A DNA stretch of 64,000 nucleotides from Rhizobium sp. Leaf262 (GTDB lineage: Bacteria > Pseudomonadota > Alphaproteobacteria > Rhizobiales > Rhizobiaceae): NCBI RefSeq assembly GCF_001422245.1, contig NZ_LMMM01000012.1:62613-126612 (forward strand), given 5' to 3'. Positions 28,884 to 39,200 of this stretch are shown here, one piece after another (position 1 is the stretch's first letter; each line of letters starts with the position of its first letter). Under the pieces are notes generated by a model. That model made no database searches. It was not told the origin of the DNA and worked only from the letters and a program-made list of their open reading frames with translations. Made by a program: the position numbers and the translations under genes.

Positions 28884-30311
28884 TTGCAGGATGCGGTGCG
28901 CCGCAATCATCTCATGAACCGCATCATTCCACTCATACTGGCCGTCGCCCTTTTCATGGAGCAGATGGATTCCACCGTCATCGCGACATCGCTGCCGGCA
29001 ATCGCTGCCGATCTCAATGTCGGGCCGATTACCCTGAAGCTGGCCCTAACCTCCTATATGGTGGCGCTGGCGATATTCATTCCCATCAGCGGATGGATGG
29101 CGGACAAGTTCGGCGCGAAGAAAATCTTCCGCATCGCGATTGCCATTTTCGTCATGGGCTCCATCTGCTGCGCGGTCTCGTCTTCGGTGGTCGAATTCGT
29201 CATCTCCCGCTTCCTGCAGGGCATGGGCGGGGCGATGATGACACCGGTCGGACGTCTGGTTCTGCTGCGCACCACCAAGCGCACCGAACTCGTCTCGGCC
29301 ATGGCGCTGCTGACAATCCCCGGTCTCGTCGGGCCGCTGACCGGCCCACCCATTGGCGGCTTCATCACCACCTATTTCTCCTGGCACTGGATTTTTCTCA
29401 TCAACGTGCCCATCGGCGTCATCGGCATCTGGCTGGCAACGATCTTTCTGCCGGAGATCGACACCACCAATCCGCCGCCCATGGATACCAAAGGCTTCAT
29501 CCTTTCGGGCATCGCCGCATCGGGCGTGGTTTTCGGCGTTTCCGTCGTCAGCCTGCCTGCTTTGCCGCCCTATGTCGGCATCGCGGCCACGATCATCGGC
29601 TTCATCTGCGGCTACTGGTATGTGCAGCACGCAAAGAACCACCCCGCGCCGATCCTAGACTTCAAGATTTTCCAGAACGCGACATTCCGGGCAGCGTCTG
29701 TCAGCGGAACGATCTTCCGCATCTCGACGGGGGCCATCCCCTTCCTCATGCCGCTGATGTTGCAGATCGGCTTCGGGCTCAACCCGTTCCAATCCGGCAT
29801 GATTACCTTTGCAGGCGCCATCGGTGCCATCACCACCAAATTCATGGCGCGAGGCGTCTTTGCGGCCACGGGTTTTAAATCCGTGCTGATCAGCGCGGGC
29901 ATCGTCGGTGCCTGTACCACGCTGGCCAATTCCTTCTTCACTCACAACACACCCTATCCGCTGATCATGATCTTTCTGGTCACGGCAGGTTTTGCCCGCT
30001 CCTTCTTCTTCACCGGAACGAACGCGCTCAGCTACTCCGACATCGACGATTCACAGGCAAGTCAGGCGACCTCGATGGCGTCCGTGTTGCAGCAGATCAG
30101 CCTGGCGCTGGGTGTGGCCTTTGCCGCGACCATTCTTGAGGTCAGCAGCTTCATGTCTGGCTCGCATTTGCAGCTGGCAGATTTCCATACCGCATTCATG
30201 ATCGTGGCTGGCGTATCGCTGATCGCCATTACACCGCTCATCGCGATGGACCGCAGCGCAGGGGCCGCCGTTTCCGGCCATCGCGAAAAGGCATCGCAGC
30301 CAGCGGAATAA
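28884..30311 (+). CDS. MFS drug exporter (DHA2, EmrB/QacA type)
   Basis: 475 residues with about 14 hydrophobic helices. Helix 1 carries EQMDSTVIATSLPAIAADL (motif D-like, typical of DHA2), then GWMADKFGAKKIF (motif A, residues about 65-77) and helix-5 motif C GLVGPLTGPPIGGFI near 150. Likely proton-driven efflux of toxic compounds. The TTG at 28884 has AAAGGAAAAG upstream; ATG 28914 (MNRIIPLIL) is the alternative. No outer-membrane or periplasmic partner is adjacent, so it may act alone. Divergent from the MBL-fold gene. Confidence 0.9.
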   Translation: MQDAVRRNHLMNRIIPLILAVALFMEQMDSTVIATSLPAIAADLNVGPITLKLALTSYMVALAIFIPISGWMADKFGAKKIFRIAIAIFVMGSICCAVSSSVVEFVISRFLQGMGGAMMTPVGRLVLLRTTKRTELVSAMALLTIPGLVGPLTGPPIGGFITTYFSWHWIFLINVPIGVIGIWLATIFLPEIDTTNPPPMDTKGFILSGIAASGVVFGVSVVSLPALPPYVGIAATIIGFICGYWYVQHAKNHPAPILDFKIFQNATFRAASVSGTIFRISTGAIPFLMPLMLQIGFGLNPFQSGMITFAGAIGAITTKFMARGVFAATGFKSVLISAGIVGACTTLANSFFTHNTPYPLIMIFLVTAGFARSFFFTGTNALSYSDIDDSQASQATSMASVLQQISLALGVAFAATILEVSSFMSGSHLQLADFHTAFMIVAGVSLIAITPLIAMDRSAGAAVSGHREKASQPAE

Positions 30312-30326
30312 CGATATGCGCTGGTT

Positions 30327-31121
30327 TCAGCGCATATCCATGTCTTCGTAGTCGTCATCCCGTGGATCGGGACCCAGTTCGACGGTGTCGAGATCGACAT
30401 CCTGTTTCCGCGTCGTGGCGTCGCCGGGTTTTCTGCCCTTGAAGTGCTTGGCGAGCAGGAACATTTCCACCGATTCAGAGCGCGACGATGCGGGCTTGAT
30501 GTGAATGACCTGCTTGAAGTTCTGCTTGAGCATATCCAGCAGAGCTTTTTCCGTACCGCCCTGGAAGGTCTTGGCAAGGAAATGCCCGCCTTCGGCCAGG
30601 ACCTGAACGGCAAAGTCGGCAGCCACTTCGCACAGATGCATGGTACGGATATGGTCGGTTTTCTGGTGGCCGGTGGTGGGTGCCGCCATATCGGAGAGAA
30701 CAAGATCAGGCGTGCCGCCGACGGCGTCCATCAGGCGCTCAGGCGCAGCCGGATCGAGAAAGTCGAGATGCAAGATCTTGACGCCGGGGATGGGATCGAG
30801 CTCGAGGAAGTCGATGGCCGCAACGCGAATATCGTCTTCGGTCGAATCCGTGACCTTGGCGGCAATCTGCGACCAGCTTCCGGGAGCCGCACCCAGATCG
30901 ATGATGCGGCGCGCGCCCTTCAAGATCTGATGCTTGTCGTTGATCTCCAGCAGCTTGAACGCCGCTCGCGCGCGGTAGCCCTCCAGCTTTGCGCGCTGAA
31001 CATAAGGATCGTTGATGTGACGCTCGATCCAGGCGCGTGAAGAAGGCTTCAGCTTCGCCTTCTTAACCTTCTGCCCGATCTTGCGTCCGGTACGGTTGGT
31101 ACTCGTGGGCGCCTTGCTCAT
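30327..31121 (-). CDS. rlmE: 23S rRNA (uridine-2552-2'-O)-methyltransferase
   Basis: 264 residues. SAM motif [14 protein letters not shown] (near residue 75), DMAAPTTGH (near 154), AKTFQGG (near 190), and the [13 protein letters not shown] segment (near 214) with the terminal Glu of the K-D-K-E catalytic set. Methylates U2552 in the A-loop of the large subunit. A basic N-terminal tail and an acidic C-tail extend the E. coli form. ATG 31121 follows AAAGGTTG; one base separates it from the ppx stop. Confidence 0.95.
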   Translation of the reverse strand: MSKAPTSTNRTGRKIGQKVKKAKLKPSSRAWIERHINDPYVQRAKLEGYRARAAFKLLEINDKHQILKGARRIIDLGAAPGSWSQIAAKVTDSTEDDIRVAAIDFLELDPIPGVKILHLDFLDPAAPERLMDAVGGTPDLVLSDMAAPTTGHQKTDHIRTMHLCEVAADFAVQVLAEGGHFLAKTFQGGTEKALLDMLKQNFKQVIHIKPASSRSESVEMFLLAKHFKGRKPGDATTRKQDVDLDTVELGPDPRDDDYEDMDMR

Positions 31122-31122
31122 A

Positions 31123-32685
31123 TCAACCTTTCCGTTCCGGTTTGCCCTGCATCTGCGCACGGCGAATTCTGTTGCGGCGCCATGCGCCATCATCTGCCAT
31201 CATATCCGTCAAAAGCCCTTCGCGAAGCCCCCTGTCCGCCACCCGCATGCGCCGCGCGGGCCAACGCCTGCGGATTGCTTCCAGAATGGCGCAGCCGGCC
31301 AGCACCAGATCGGCCCGATCCGGCCCGATGCAGGCATTGGCTGCGCGGCCTGCAAAATCCCATGCCAGTAGCTTGTCCTGCATGGCTGTGACTTCGTCGT
31401 CGGAAAGCCACAGTCCGTCCACCCGCCTGCGATCATAGCGCGGCAGGTCCAGATGCACGCCCGCCAGTGTCGTCACCGTTCCCGATGTTCCGATCAGGTG
31501 AAAATCCTCGTGCGGCAGGTCCTCGCCAAGTGGCGGGCAGTGAAACGAATTCAGCAGGCCCTCGACCTCACCCACCATGGCGGCAAAGACATCCGGTGTC
31601 ACATCGCGTCCGCCATGCCGCTCGGAAAGGGTCACCACGCCAACGGGCAGTGAGGTCCAATGCGTAATGTGGTTGGCAAGCCTGTTGGACCGGTTTTCGC
31701 CCACGCGGATTACCGCTATCTCCGACGAGCCGCCACCGATATCGAACAAGACGACCGAACGCGCCTCGCGTCCGACAAGGGACGAGCAACCGGATACCGC
31801 AAGACGGGCCTCCGTCTCGCGGCTGATGATTTCCAGCTGAAGTCCCGTTTCGCGGGTGACGCGCGACAGGAATTCTTCCCCGTTGACGGCTTGGCGGCAG
31901 GCTTCCGTCGCGATCAACCGCATACGTCGGATCGAGCGACCGGCCAGCTTGGAGGCGCAGATGCGCAGCGCCTCGACGGCCCGGTCCATCGCGTCATCAG
32001 ACAAGCGACCGGTTGTAACCAGCCCTTCTCCCAGTCGTACGATGCGCGAAAACGCGTCCACCACGCGAAACTGGCCCGGGCGGGTCGGCTGCGCGATGAG
32101 GAGCCGACAATTGTTCGTTCCGAGGTCAAGCGCCGCATACATATCGGCATTCGTATCCACGCCGGTCTCGCGGTAATGCGCCTGAGCGCGACCGTGACCC
32201 CGTCCCGACTGATCTGACGTCGAAGGAGAATGGGCGGGTGACGCAGCTCCGCTGGACCGAGCGGAAGACTTCGGCGCATGCGTGGGCACAAGCGGCCTGC
32301 CTTGCGGGCCACGGTGCGAACGCTTTCCACCATGCGACTTGCGCTTGCCTGGAGACGGTTGCGGTTGAGCGGAAGCATCGACGCCAACACTGACGGCAGA
32401 GCCTGCAACACCATCATGAGAGGCCTGCCCTCCCCCCTGACCACGGGACCGCCTGCGCCGCTTGCGCTTTCGCGGTTCGGAGTCACGCTCCGGATGGCCA
32501 GTGGTTGTGGAATCTGCGCGGGAATCGGCATTATGAAGCTGCGGCGAAACAGACGCGTCACGGGGCTTACCGTTACGCCTGCTCTTGCCACGACGGGAAC
32601 GCTTGGCATTCCCTTTTTCCACCGCCGACGCCCCTGATTCCGACGGCTTTATGCCGTTACCGGGGTCAGTCACTGTTCTATCCAT
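31123..32685 (-). CDS. Ppx/GppA phosphatase with long basic N-terminal extension
   Basis: 520 residues. The catalytic part (from about residue 170) has the ASKHA signature: [15 protein letters not shown], then [13 protein letters not shown] and [12 protein letters not shown]. It should hydrolyse polyphosphate and/or the 5'-phosphate of pppGpp. The first 165 residues are unusual: rich in Arg, Lys, Ser and Gly ([15 protein letters not shown] near residue 78), predicted disordered and nucleic-acid or polyphosphate binding. The start ATG 32685 (MDRTVTDPG) has GGCGGA upstream. It abuts rlmE, a ribosome-maturation gene, suggesting a shared stringent or ribosome context. Confidence 0.9.
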   Translation of the reverse strand: MDRTVTDPGNGIKPSESGASAVEKGNAKRSRRGKSRRNGKPRDASVSPQLHNADSRADSTTTGHPERDSEPRKRKRRRRSRGQGGGQASHDGVAGSAVSVGVDASAQPQPSPGKRKSHGGKRSHRGPQGRPLVPTHAPKSSARSSGAASPAHSPSTSDQSGRGHGRAQAHYRETGVDTNADMYAALDLGTNNCRLLIAQPTRPGQFRVVDAFSRIVRLGEGLVTTGRLSDDAMDRAVEALRICASKLAGRSIRRMRLIATEACRQAVNGEEFLSRVTRETGLQLEIISRETEARLAVSGCSSLVGREARSVVLFDIGGGSSEIAVIRVGENRSNRLANHITHWTSLPVGVVTLSERHGGRDVTPDVFAAMVGEVEGLLNSFHCPPLGEDLPHEDFHLIGTSGTVTTLAGVHLDLPRYDRRRVDGLWLSDDEVTAMQDKLLAWDFAGRAANACIGPDRADLVLAGCAILEAIRRRWPARRMRVADRGLREGLLTDMMADDGAWRRNRIRRAQMQGKPERKG

Positions 32686-32826
32686 TCCGCCGCGCGAAAG
32701 CCTGAAGCGATGCTGCTGGCGTCCATAAAGGTTACGTTGGTGCAACCATACCAGCGCAAGGCATTTTAGCCAACAGATTTTTGGCAGCAGCCCGCAGAGC
32801 GGCACTCCAAAGCCAACCACGGCATC

Positions 32827-32865
32827 CAGACGCGGGAACCACGGAAGCGGTCCAACCCGCGTCTG
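32827..32865. other. Perfect inverted repeat upstream of ppx
   Basis: CAGACGCGGG and CCCGCGTCTG, ten bases each, around a 19-base loop that can itself fold (GGAACC / GGTCC). It lies 20 bases after the stop of the glycosyltransferase-like gene (32885) and 142 bases before the ppx ATG, both on the minus strand. No T-run; could be a terminator-like or operator element. Confidence 0.45.
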
Positions 32866-32884
32866 ATGTCAACCCTTCTGGAAC

Positions 32885-34084
32885 TCAGGCTGGATTGAAT
32901 ACGGGAAAAGTCTTTCTGTCGATGTGGTAGATCGCCAGATAGTCGTTCTGCTTAAAGAAGTCCGGATTCTGAGAATAGGCCAAGGCGTTTGTCCATCGCA
33001 TCGGATGGATCTGCTGATGGACGCCAGCAACCATTTTGGCCCCGCAGAACTCCATGGCGTGATTGACCCCGTTCACAAGCTTGAATGAAAAACCACCATG
33101 CAAGACCATGTAGAATTGGTAGGTTATGTGATCGAAGACACTATGATTCAGTCGCTCCACAAATTGGAGGCTTGGATTCCAGCCAATCCAATCCAGAAAG
33201 CCTGGGACGCTCTGCGAAGCGTAGACCGGAATATCCCACCACCAGGTGTAAACGGTCCAATCTCGAGACATGGTTTGAATGGTTTGTAAATCTTCGACAG
33301 GTGCAAGCGCCACGGACGACGCATGCATGATGTGACGCTCGGCAAGATTGTCGACACCCAGCGATCCAGCATACCACGTCGCCTTGTTGATGACCTCTTC
33401 TGCTGCAGCGGTCCAGCCTGTTGGGCTGAGGATGAAGGTTTCAGCATCCACGCAAAGAAGATAATCGTAATATGGATGCGTCAGCGACAGCGCAAGGAAC
33501 TTCTTGATCGTCGGCCATACCCGCTTTTCAGCGATGTCCGACATCGCGCTACCTGAAAAATAATCTGCTAGGACGATGGAGGCGTAATTTAGGAACGGAG
33601 ATGCCTGATGCATTTCCTTGAATTGCATGCGGTCCGCGTCGGTCGAAAACACGAAAACAATATCGTAGTCCGCGCCCATGCTCTGGAACAGCAAATTGAC
33701 GCCATAAATGAAATAGGCGTCATGGATGGGGACGATAAGCGCGGTCCGGTTCTTCGGTTTCTCAACCTCCACGCTTTCCTTCAGTTCGTTGAAACGAATG
33801 TCGCTGGAGAGTGCGAACCGTCCCTCCATTTCAATTTTTCCATCGACAGATTTGATCGTGTCGAATCGTGTCGACACCTGTGCGCTCTTATTGAGGAACT
33901 CAACCGCTCCACCCTTGACGCGCCAGGTATGCTCGTTGTCGTGGGAGTAACCTTTGAGCCAACCACCACTTTCAAAGGCAATGCGGGATGCGAATACATC
34001 GCCGGCGCCAGCCTGCCCGAAAGTCCACAACCGCTCCTTCATCAATCGCTCAAGCGACAGATCGTCAAGCTCAACACTCATCAT
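32885..34084 (-). CDS. Glycosyltransferase-like protein of unknown specificity
   Basis: 399 residues. I cannot assign a family with confidence. Residues from about 115 read TALIVPIHDAYFIYGVNLL, then DIVFVFSTDADRM and YDYLLCVDAETFIL (near 220), a DxD/DxE-like motif as in GT-A enzymes; WWWDIPVY and HRxTWP-like aromatic patches follow. The first 110 residues look like a separate domain (GWLKGYSHDNEHTWRV). Bases are visibly AT-richer than the neighbours, so recent acquisition is possible. GGAGTGA precedes two adjacent ATGs (34084, 34081). Confidence 0.6.
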   Translation of the reverse strand: MMSVELDDLSLERLMKERLWTFGQAGAGDVFASRIAFESGGWLKGYSHDNEHTWRVKGGAVEFLNKSAQVSTRFDTIKSVDGKIEMEGRFALSSDIRFNELKESVEVEKPKNRTALIVPIHDAYFIYGVNLLFQSMGADYDIVFVFSTDADRMQFKEMHQASPFLNYASIVLADYFSGSAMSDIAEKRVWPTIKKFLALSLTHPYYDYLLCVDAETFILSPTGWTAAAEEVINKATWYAGSLGVDNLAERHIMHASSVALAPVEDLQTIQTMSRDWTVYTWWWDIPVYASQSVPGFLDWIGWNPSLQFVERLNHSVFDHITYQFYMVLHGGFSFKLVNGVNHAMEFCGAKMVAGVHQQIHPMRWTNALAYSQNPDFFKQNDYLAIYHIDRKTFPVFNPA

Positions 34085-34474
34085 TCACTCCATCTACTGT
34101 TGATAGGTGGATAGAAGAGAAAACTTGCTTGAAGCTGATGCGTTACAGTTGCAAATAATGAGACTCATCAAATATAAATATCGCTGAATATTCAGAAAAA
34201 TCAGATTTTGACAGCTTTATCTGCGGACGACGCAATATATTCTTGCGGTGGCGTCAATACATTCCCGATGGGAAAGGGAAAATTCGACCTTTTCTCAACG
34301 TCCACAACCACACAAAAATTTACAATTAAAAAAAGCGGCATGCCTTCTGGACATTAAACAATTGACTTCACTGGATAAAGTCAATCGCACTTGCCCTTGT
34401 GGTTTGTCGGGTTGCGATAGATCATCTTCTGGCCATTCCTTATCATCTTCGGCATCAAGCGGGGCCACACCTCG
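34085..34474. other. AT-rich 390-base gap between the LuxR and glycosyltransferase-like genes
   Basis: No convincing gene. It contains CTGAATATTCAG (34184-34195) and ATTGACTT...AAGTCAAT (34361-34385), both inverted repeats. The region is the AT-richest of the window and supplies the promoter of the glycosyltransferase-like gene. A plus-strand open frame (34248-34520) overlaps the LuxR end and has no ribosome site. Confidence 0.5.
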
Positions 34475-35557
34475 TCAAAGCGGCCTGATGCTGGCAATTG
34501 CCGCCAAGAAATCCGCCTGACGCGGCATGCCGGACTTCGATAGAATGGCTTTGACGTGCGTGCGTACGGTCTCCGTGCTGACGGAGAGTTGCGCGGCTGT
34601 TGCCTTTACATCCTGCCCCGCCGCCAACATTCGCGCTACCTTTGCCTCGGAAGGCGTGAGATCGAACAGCCCCTGGATAGTTTCGGCAGAAGGTACGCGT
34701 TGGCGATCGATGGGCGTTACAATCATCAACACCGCCGCATTGGTAAAGATGTCGCGGGCATTCCCCTCCACGGAAACGATATGAATGACCGCCGGCGGCT
34801 GCTCGTTCAAATGCGGCAGGGGAAATGAGAGGCTGGCCAGGCTTCCCTGAAAGCGATGCCGATTCAAGATATCCAGCAGAAGTATGTTGGCAGGTGAATG
34901 ATGAAAGCGGACTTGACCGAAGGCGGAACTGGTAATTTGCGGCGTCATGTCCTCCAGCAGGCGGTTCGTGCCGATGATACGTCCATCGGCCTGGAGAACC
35001 GCTGCGGGCAAGCCGCTGATTTGCAGTGCTTCCATGGCGGCATTGATGCGCTCGAATTCCAGCCGGCTCGACATCATGGCTGCACGCGCCAAATGTGGGC
35101 GCAACTGATCGAGATAGGAAATGGCGGCCGCAGTGACCGGGCCAGTCACCTGCTTTTTCTCCACCGCGAAAATCATCCGGTCACCGCTGGGCACGGTAAT
35201 GAAGGTTGACGTTCCAAAACCATAACCAAGCGGACGCATCACCTCTGTGAAAATCGGCTGGGTGTTGCATTCTTCCTCGGTGAAATATTGCGACTCGTCG
35301 ATAAAGCCCTGATGATCGATCGTCAGGAGCTTTTCGGCACGCGTGTTTCGCGTAATCCAGCCCTCTCGGAGCATTTTCTGATCGAGGTCTTCCAGCGCTG
35401 CAGATGCTATCACCCTGCTTGATTGCGCATTTGAGTTGAACAGCGCACTCCCGTGAGAATTGGCAGCCTTCGCCATCTCATCAAGAACCTGAACCCACAT
35501 TTCCGGCACGAAGGCGGCTTCGTAGATGAGGTCCAGCATTCTGGCGATATCGTGCAT
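34475..35557 (-). CDS. LuxR-type transcriptional regulator with unknown sensor domain
   Basis: 360 residues. The C-terminal HTH LuxR domain spans about residues 295-355 (FDLTPSEAKVARMLAAGQDV, VKATAAQLSVSTETVRTHVK). The N-terminal 200 residues lack the AHL-binding motif and read like a PAS/GAF-type pocket. Not a quorum-sensing LuxR-type by motif. ATG 35557. It precedes the glycosyltransferase-like gene (minus) by 390 bases, with tRNA-His immediately upstream; context suggests the two may form an accessory unit. Confidence 0.82.
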   Translation of the reverse strand: MHDIARMLDLIYEAAFVPEMWVQVLDEMAKAANSHGSALFNSNAQSSRVIASAALEDLDQKMLREGWITRNTRAEKLLTIDHQGFIDESQYFTEEECNTQPIFTEVMRPLGYGFGTSTFITVPSGDRMIFAVEKKQVTGPVTAAAISYLDQLRPHLARAAMMSSRLEFERINAAMEALQISGLPAAVLQADGRIIGTNRLLEDMTPQITSSAFGQVRFHHSPANILLLDILNRHRFQGSLASLSFPLPHLNEQPPAVIHIVSVEGNARDIFTNAAVLMIVTPIDRQRVPSAETIQGLFDLTPSEAKVARMLAAGQDVKATAAQLSVSTETVRTHVKAILSKSGMPRQADFLAAIASIRPL

Positions 35558-35773
35558 CTTATCGGTCCCGGACGTTACTTTGCAGCGGCAGGTAGATCAC
35601 AACGATAACGATATTCGCGTGAACCATTGGTAAACACAACCTGTAGGCATTATGTGACGGCTGTGCCTCTGCAAACAGTATCGCAAGAGAGGTGAAGACG
35701 TAAGGATGCTCGCGGCATGGCGCCCAAACGCACGGGCTACCTTGGTTTCGTATCCAATTTAAATGTAGAGGAA

Positions 35774-35850
35774 TGGTACGGTTGGGGGGAATTGAACCTC
35801 CGACCTCAGGTGCCACAAACCTGCGCTCTAACCAACTGAGCTACAACCGC
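35774..35850 (-). tRNA. tRNA-His (GTG anticodon), lacking G-1
   Basis: 77 bases including an encoded CCA. Acceptor GCGGTTG pairs with CAACCGT: position 1 is G opposite U72, and the discriminator is A73. Anticodon GTG (complement at 35814-35816) sits in loop TTGTGGC on stem CAGGT/ACCTG; T arm GGAGGTTCAATTCCCCCC is normal. No extra 5' G is encoded (the base before G1 is T), the feature described for a clade of alphaproteobacteria where G-1 is lost. Confidence 0.93.
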
Positions 35851-35882
35851 ATACGAAACGCCGCGTTGGCGTCACGGGGGCT

Positions 35883-35911
35883 CACATACGGGGAGTTTTT
35901 CCGTTTTGCAA
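35883..35911 (-). promoter_or_regulatory. Possible promoter of tRNA-His
   Basis: On the minus strand TTGCAA (35911-35906), 17-base spacer, TATGTG (35888-35883), about 33 bases upstream of the tRNA 5' end. The -10 match is weak. Confidence 0.35.
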
Positions 35912-36148
35912 GTCCTTGCGCAATTTTTGCGAAAAAAGCTTGGGAAAGCAAGCCTGTTTCACTAAGCCAGCGAGCAGGGTGCAAAAAGGCTTTGGATTGC
36001 GGGAGCGACATGGTGATTGCGGATTGCAAATTGAAGCGTGCGACCACACATTCACTGCGATGTGCAGTTCTTAGCATTGGGCTTGCGAATTAACTGTAAT
36101 TGGCAAATCCCGTCGCAGATGATGGACCTATCCACCCTGTGAAGTTAT

Positions 36149-36164
36149 TTAAGATTCTGTTAAC
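36149..36164. promoter_or_regulatory. CtrA-type box with an embedded GANTC site
   Basis: TTAA-GATTCTG-TTAAC: a full TTAA-N7-TTAAC match. GATTC (36153-36157) is a CcrM methylation site. It lies 85 bases before the kinase start (36249). CtrA is the master cell-cycle regulator in this lineage, and PdhS/PleC/DivJ kinases act on its control pathway. Confidence 0.65.
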
Positions 36165-36248
36165 ATCGAGCCGATGCAGGCTGTATGGTTCCTCATGATG
36201 AGGTCTTGCGGTTGCTTGAGGTCAGGTCGTGCCAGAATAGGTCTCCAC

Positions 36249-39200
36249 ATGCCCGCCGTTCAATATCCATTTATAGACATTGCCGTTCATGAGCGTGTTC
36301 GTGACCATTTCGGTCGCGGCGAAGCCATGGCCCTGTTCTCCATGGATCTGCAAACCGCGCTCTGGGCAAACGGACGCGGTGCGGCGCTGTTCGGCACCCC
36401 GATGATCTACGATTTTATCGAGCACGGGCCCAGACAACAGGATGTGACCTTCCGCCAGTTTTCGGCGACCGCTGCGCGTTTGAGCAGGACCGGCGACAGC
36501 GGCCAGTTCACCATCCGAATCCACTCCGGTTTCAAGAGTGTATCGGTCATCGCTACCGCAGAGATCATCGAGGTGGAACCTGGCCAGCCTGCCATTCTCT
36601 TCACTGCACCGATAGATACCGTCACCCCTTCGCTGGCAGAGCGAGCGCGGCGGATGATCGAGGGTTTCGATGACCCGGACATTCACATGGCCGTGCTGGA
36701 TGCAGACAGCAAGGTGCTCGCAGCATCACCCGGCTTCGACAAACTCGGCATTACACCGGTCACAACCCGCACGCTCGTTTCCATGGCCTCCGGCCAACGC
36801 GGCAAATTGGTGAAGCGTCCCGTACCTGCAGGCAAGGGCTATCTGCCTGCCGCAGCAGGACAATTGTCACAGGACCCGGAGCTGAACCTCCTCTTCGTGG
36901 TCGAAACCGTCATCGGTACACTCGATCCGTCGTCAGAGTTCACCCAGACCAAGGCGGAACCGGTACCGCAACAGCGGGTTCAAAACGACGAGCCCGTGAT
37001 CTCCGTCGAAGAAGCGTCGGACAATAGTGCACAATTCGTCGCCGAACGGCCTGAAGTCGAGGCGCTTGCCGAAGACAGTTTTGAGCCGGAAACATCCGAG
37101 ATCGTTGGCGACGCCGTTGGCGAAGAGGATGCGGCTGAAGAGCTGTTTCCGACAGCGGATGATCAGGCGGTCGAAGGCGCGACCGAGTTTGCGCAGATCA
37201 AACAGGACGTACCAGCCTTTCCGGCAGCGGATGAGGAAGCAGACGTTACGCCTTTGGCCGCTGCGCCCGCGGAAGATAGGGAAGAAGAGCCCGTTGAAAC
37301 GGTTGCGGCCTTGTCGAGCGAAGAAGCAGCTTTTTCTTTCGATCCCAATCGACGAGCGTCCCGCTTCGTGTGGAAGATTGACGCGGCAGGCCGCTTCAGC
37401 TCGATTTCTCACGAGTTCGCAGAGGCAGTAGGCCCGAATGCAGCCGACGTCGAGGGTATGAGCTTTGCCGATCTGGCGGCGCTGTTCAATCTGGACCCCG
37501 AAGGCAAGATCATCGAATTGCTGAACCGTCGCGACACCTGGTCCGGCAAAACCATCCACTGGCCGGTCGAGGGCACATCGCTGACCGTTCCCATCGATCT
37601 GGCCGCCCTGCCGACCTACACGCGCTCGCGCGAGTTCGATGGCTTTCGTGGCTTCGGCATCGTGCGCATTGGCGATGCCGTGGAAGATCCGAATGCAGTC
37701 GGCCTGACACTTGCGGGAACGTCTTTGTCTGAGGAACCACCGACAGCGGATGTTGTCGAACAGGTGCTTGTCGACGAAGACACATTGTTTTCGCTACCGC
37801 ATGCCGATGAGGAGACTGACGCCCCGACTATTGGTCGGCCGCAGGCGGTAAATGAGAATGTCGCCGAGGAAGGCGTTCGCTTCACGCCGCCGGAACAGGA
37901 AGTGCCTGTTCTCAAGATCACCGAAACGCCGAACCGGCGCTATTCGGACAAGATAGTGCAGTTCGAAGATCGTCGCGCCAAAAGCCGCGAGCCTTTGACC
38001 GCCAATGAGCAAGCCGCATTCCAGGAAATCGCCCGCACGTTAAAGCCGGTGCAGGACGAATCTGATGCGCTTGACGATGTCCGTGACATCGAGGCTCTGG
38101 AGGTGCCAGACGTTGCCCCATCTGCGCCGGAGCCAATGCATGACGACGACCACGGTATGGAAGCCGTGCCCGAGGCATCGCCTGTGGTGTCCACCGAGCA
38201 GGAGGCAGCATCTGTATCTCCTCTCATCGAGGACGAAGATGATTTTGCCGACTATACGCGTGGCGACGAGCCGGTAAGCTTTATTGCTCCTCAGCCTGCG
38301 TCTCGGTTCACCGAAATAGAAACGCCTGCTATCGAAACCCATGTGCCGCAACGCCCCGTGGCTTTGAGCGGCGAAACAGTCGACCAGATGCCGGTCGCGC
38401 TCCTCATTCACAGCGGTGATCGTTTGATCCACGCCAACCCGGAATTTCTGCGTTTGACGGGTTACGGCTCCATCGATGAACTGGCAGAGGTCGGCGGTCT
38501 CGACGCCTTGCTGCAACGTGACGAACTCGACGCCGTTTCCGAGCGGTCCGGCGGCATGATTGCCGTGACGGCTGAAAATGACCTTATCCCCGTCAAGGCG
38601 CGGTTACAGTCCATCCGTTGGGAAGATGCCGCGGCGTTGATGCTGTCGTTGATCCCGACGGACGAACCTGGCAGCAATCCTGTGCCCGCCAATGAAAACG
38701 CGCAGGTACAGACAAGCCTCGATGAAACCGAGGTCAGCAGCCTGAAGGGTCAGGTCGAGGAACTGCATTCCATTCTCGAAACAGCAACAGACGGCGTGGT
38801 TCTCCTGGCCGAAGACGGCACGATCCGCTCTCTCAACCGTTCGGCAAGCGCCCTTTTCAATTACGATAATAATGAAATTTCGGCCAAGCCGTTCGTGACG
38901 CTGTTTGCCCATGAGAGCCAGCGTGCTGTCCTGGATTATCTTTCGGGCCTCGCCAACAACGGTGTTGCCAGCGTGCTCAATGACGGGCGCGAAGTCATCG
39001 GGCGCGAAGCTTCCGGCGGCTTTCTGCCCTTGTTCATGACGATCGGCAGGCTGAAGTCTTCCAACGGATATTGCGCCGTCATTCGCGACATCACGCAGTG
39101 GAAGCGGACCGAAGAAGACCTGCGAAACGCCAAGCGTGTCGCAGAAACCGCCAATGCCCACAAGACGGACTTCCTGGCGCGGGTCAGCCATGAAATCCGC

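Larger units (their letters stand above)
35851..36248. other. Gap between tRNA-His and the cell-cycle kinase gene
   Basis: The region holds the tRNA-His promoter (TTGCAA at 35906-35911, TATGTG-like at 35883-35888, minus, spacing 17) and the CtrA-type box at 36149-36164 (plus). Otherwise no open frame with a ribosome site. A T/G-rich stretch at 35905-35950 may be part of the leader. Confidence 0.55.

Noticed and set aside
34248..34520. 90-codon plus-strand frame in the AT-rich gap
   Set aside because: No ribosome site, low-complexity translation, overlaps the end of the LuxR gene.
35774..35800. Insertion site (att) at the tRNA-His 3' end
   Set aside because: I looked for a second copy of the 3' end within 32.6-35.7 kb and saw none; no integrase gene is present.
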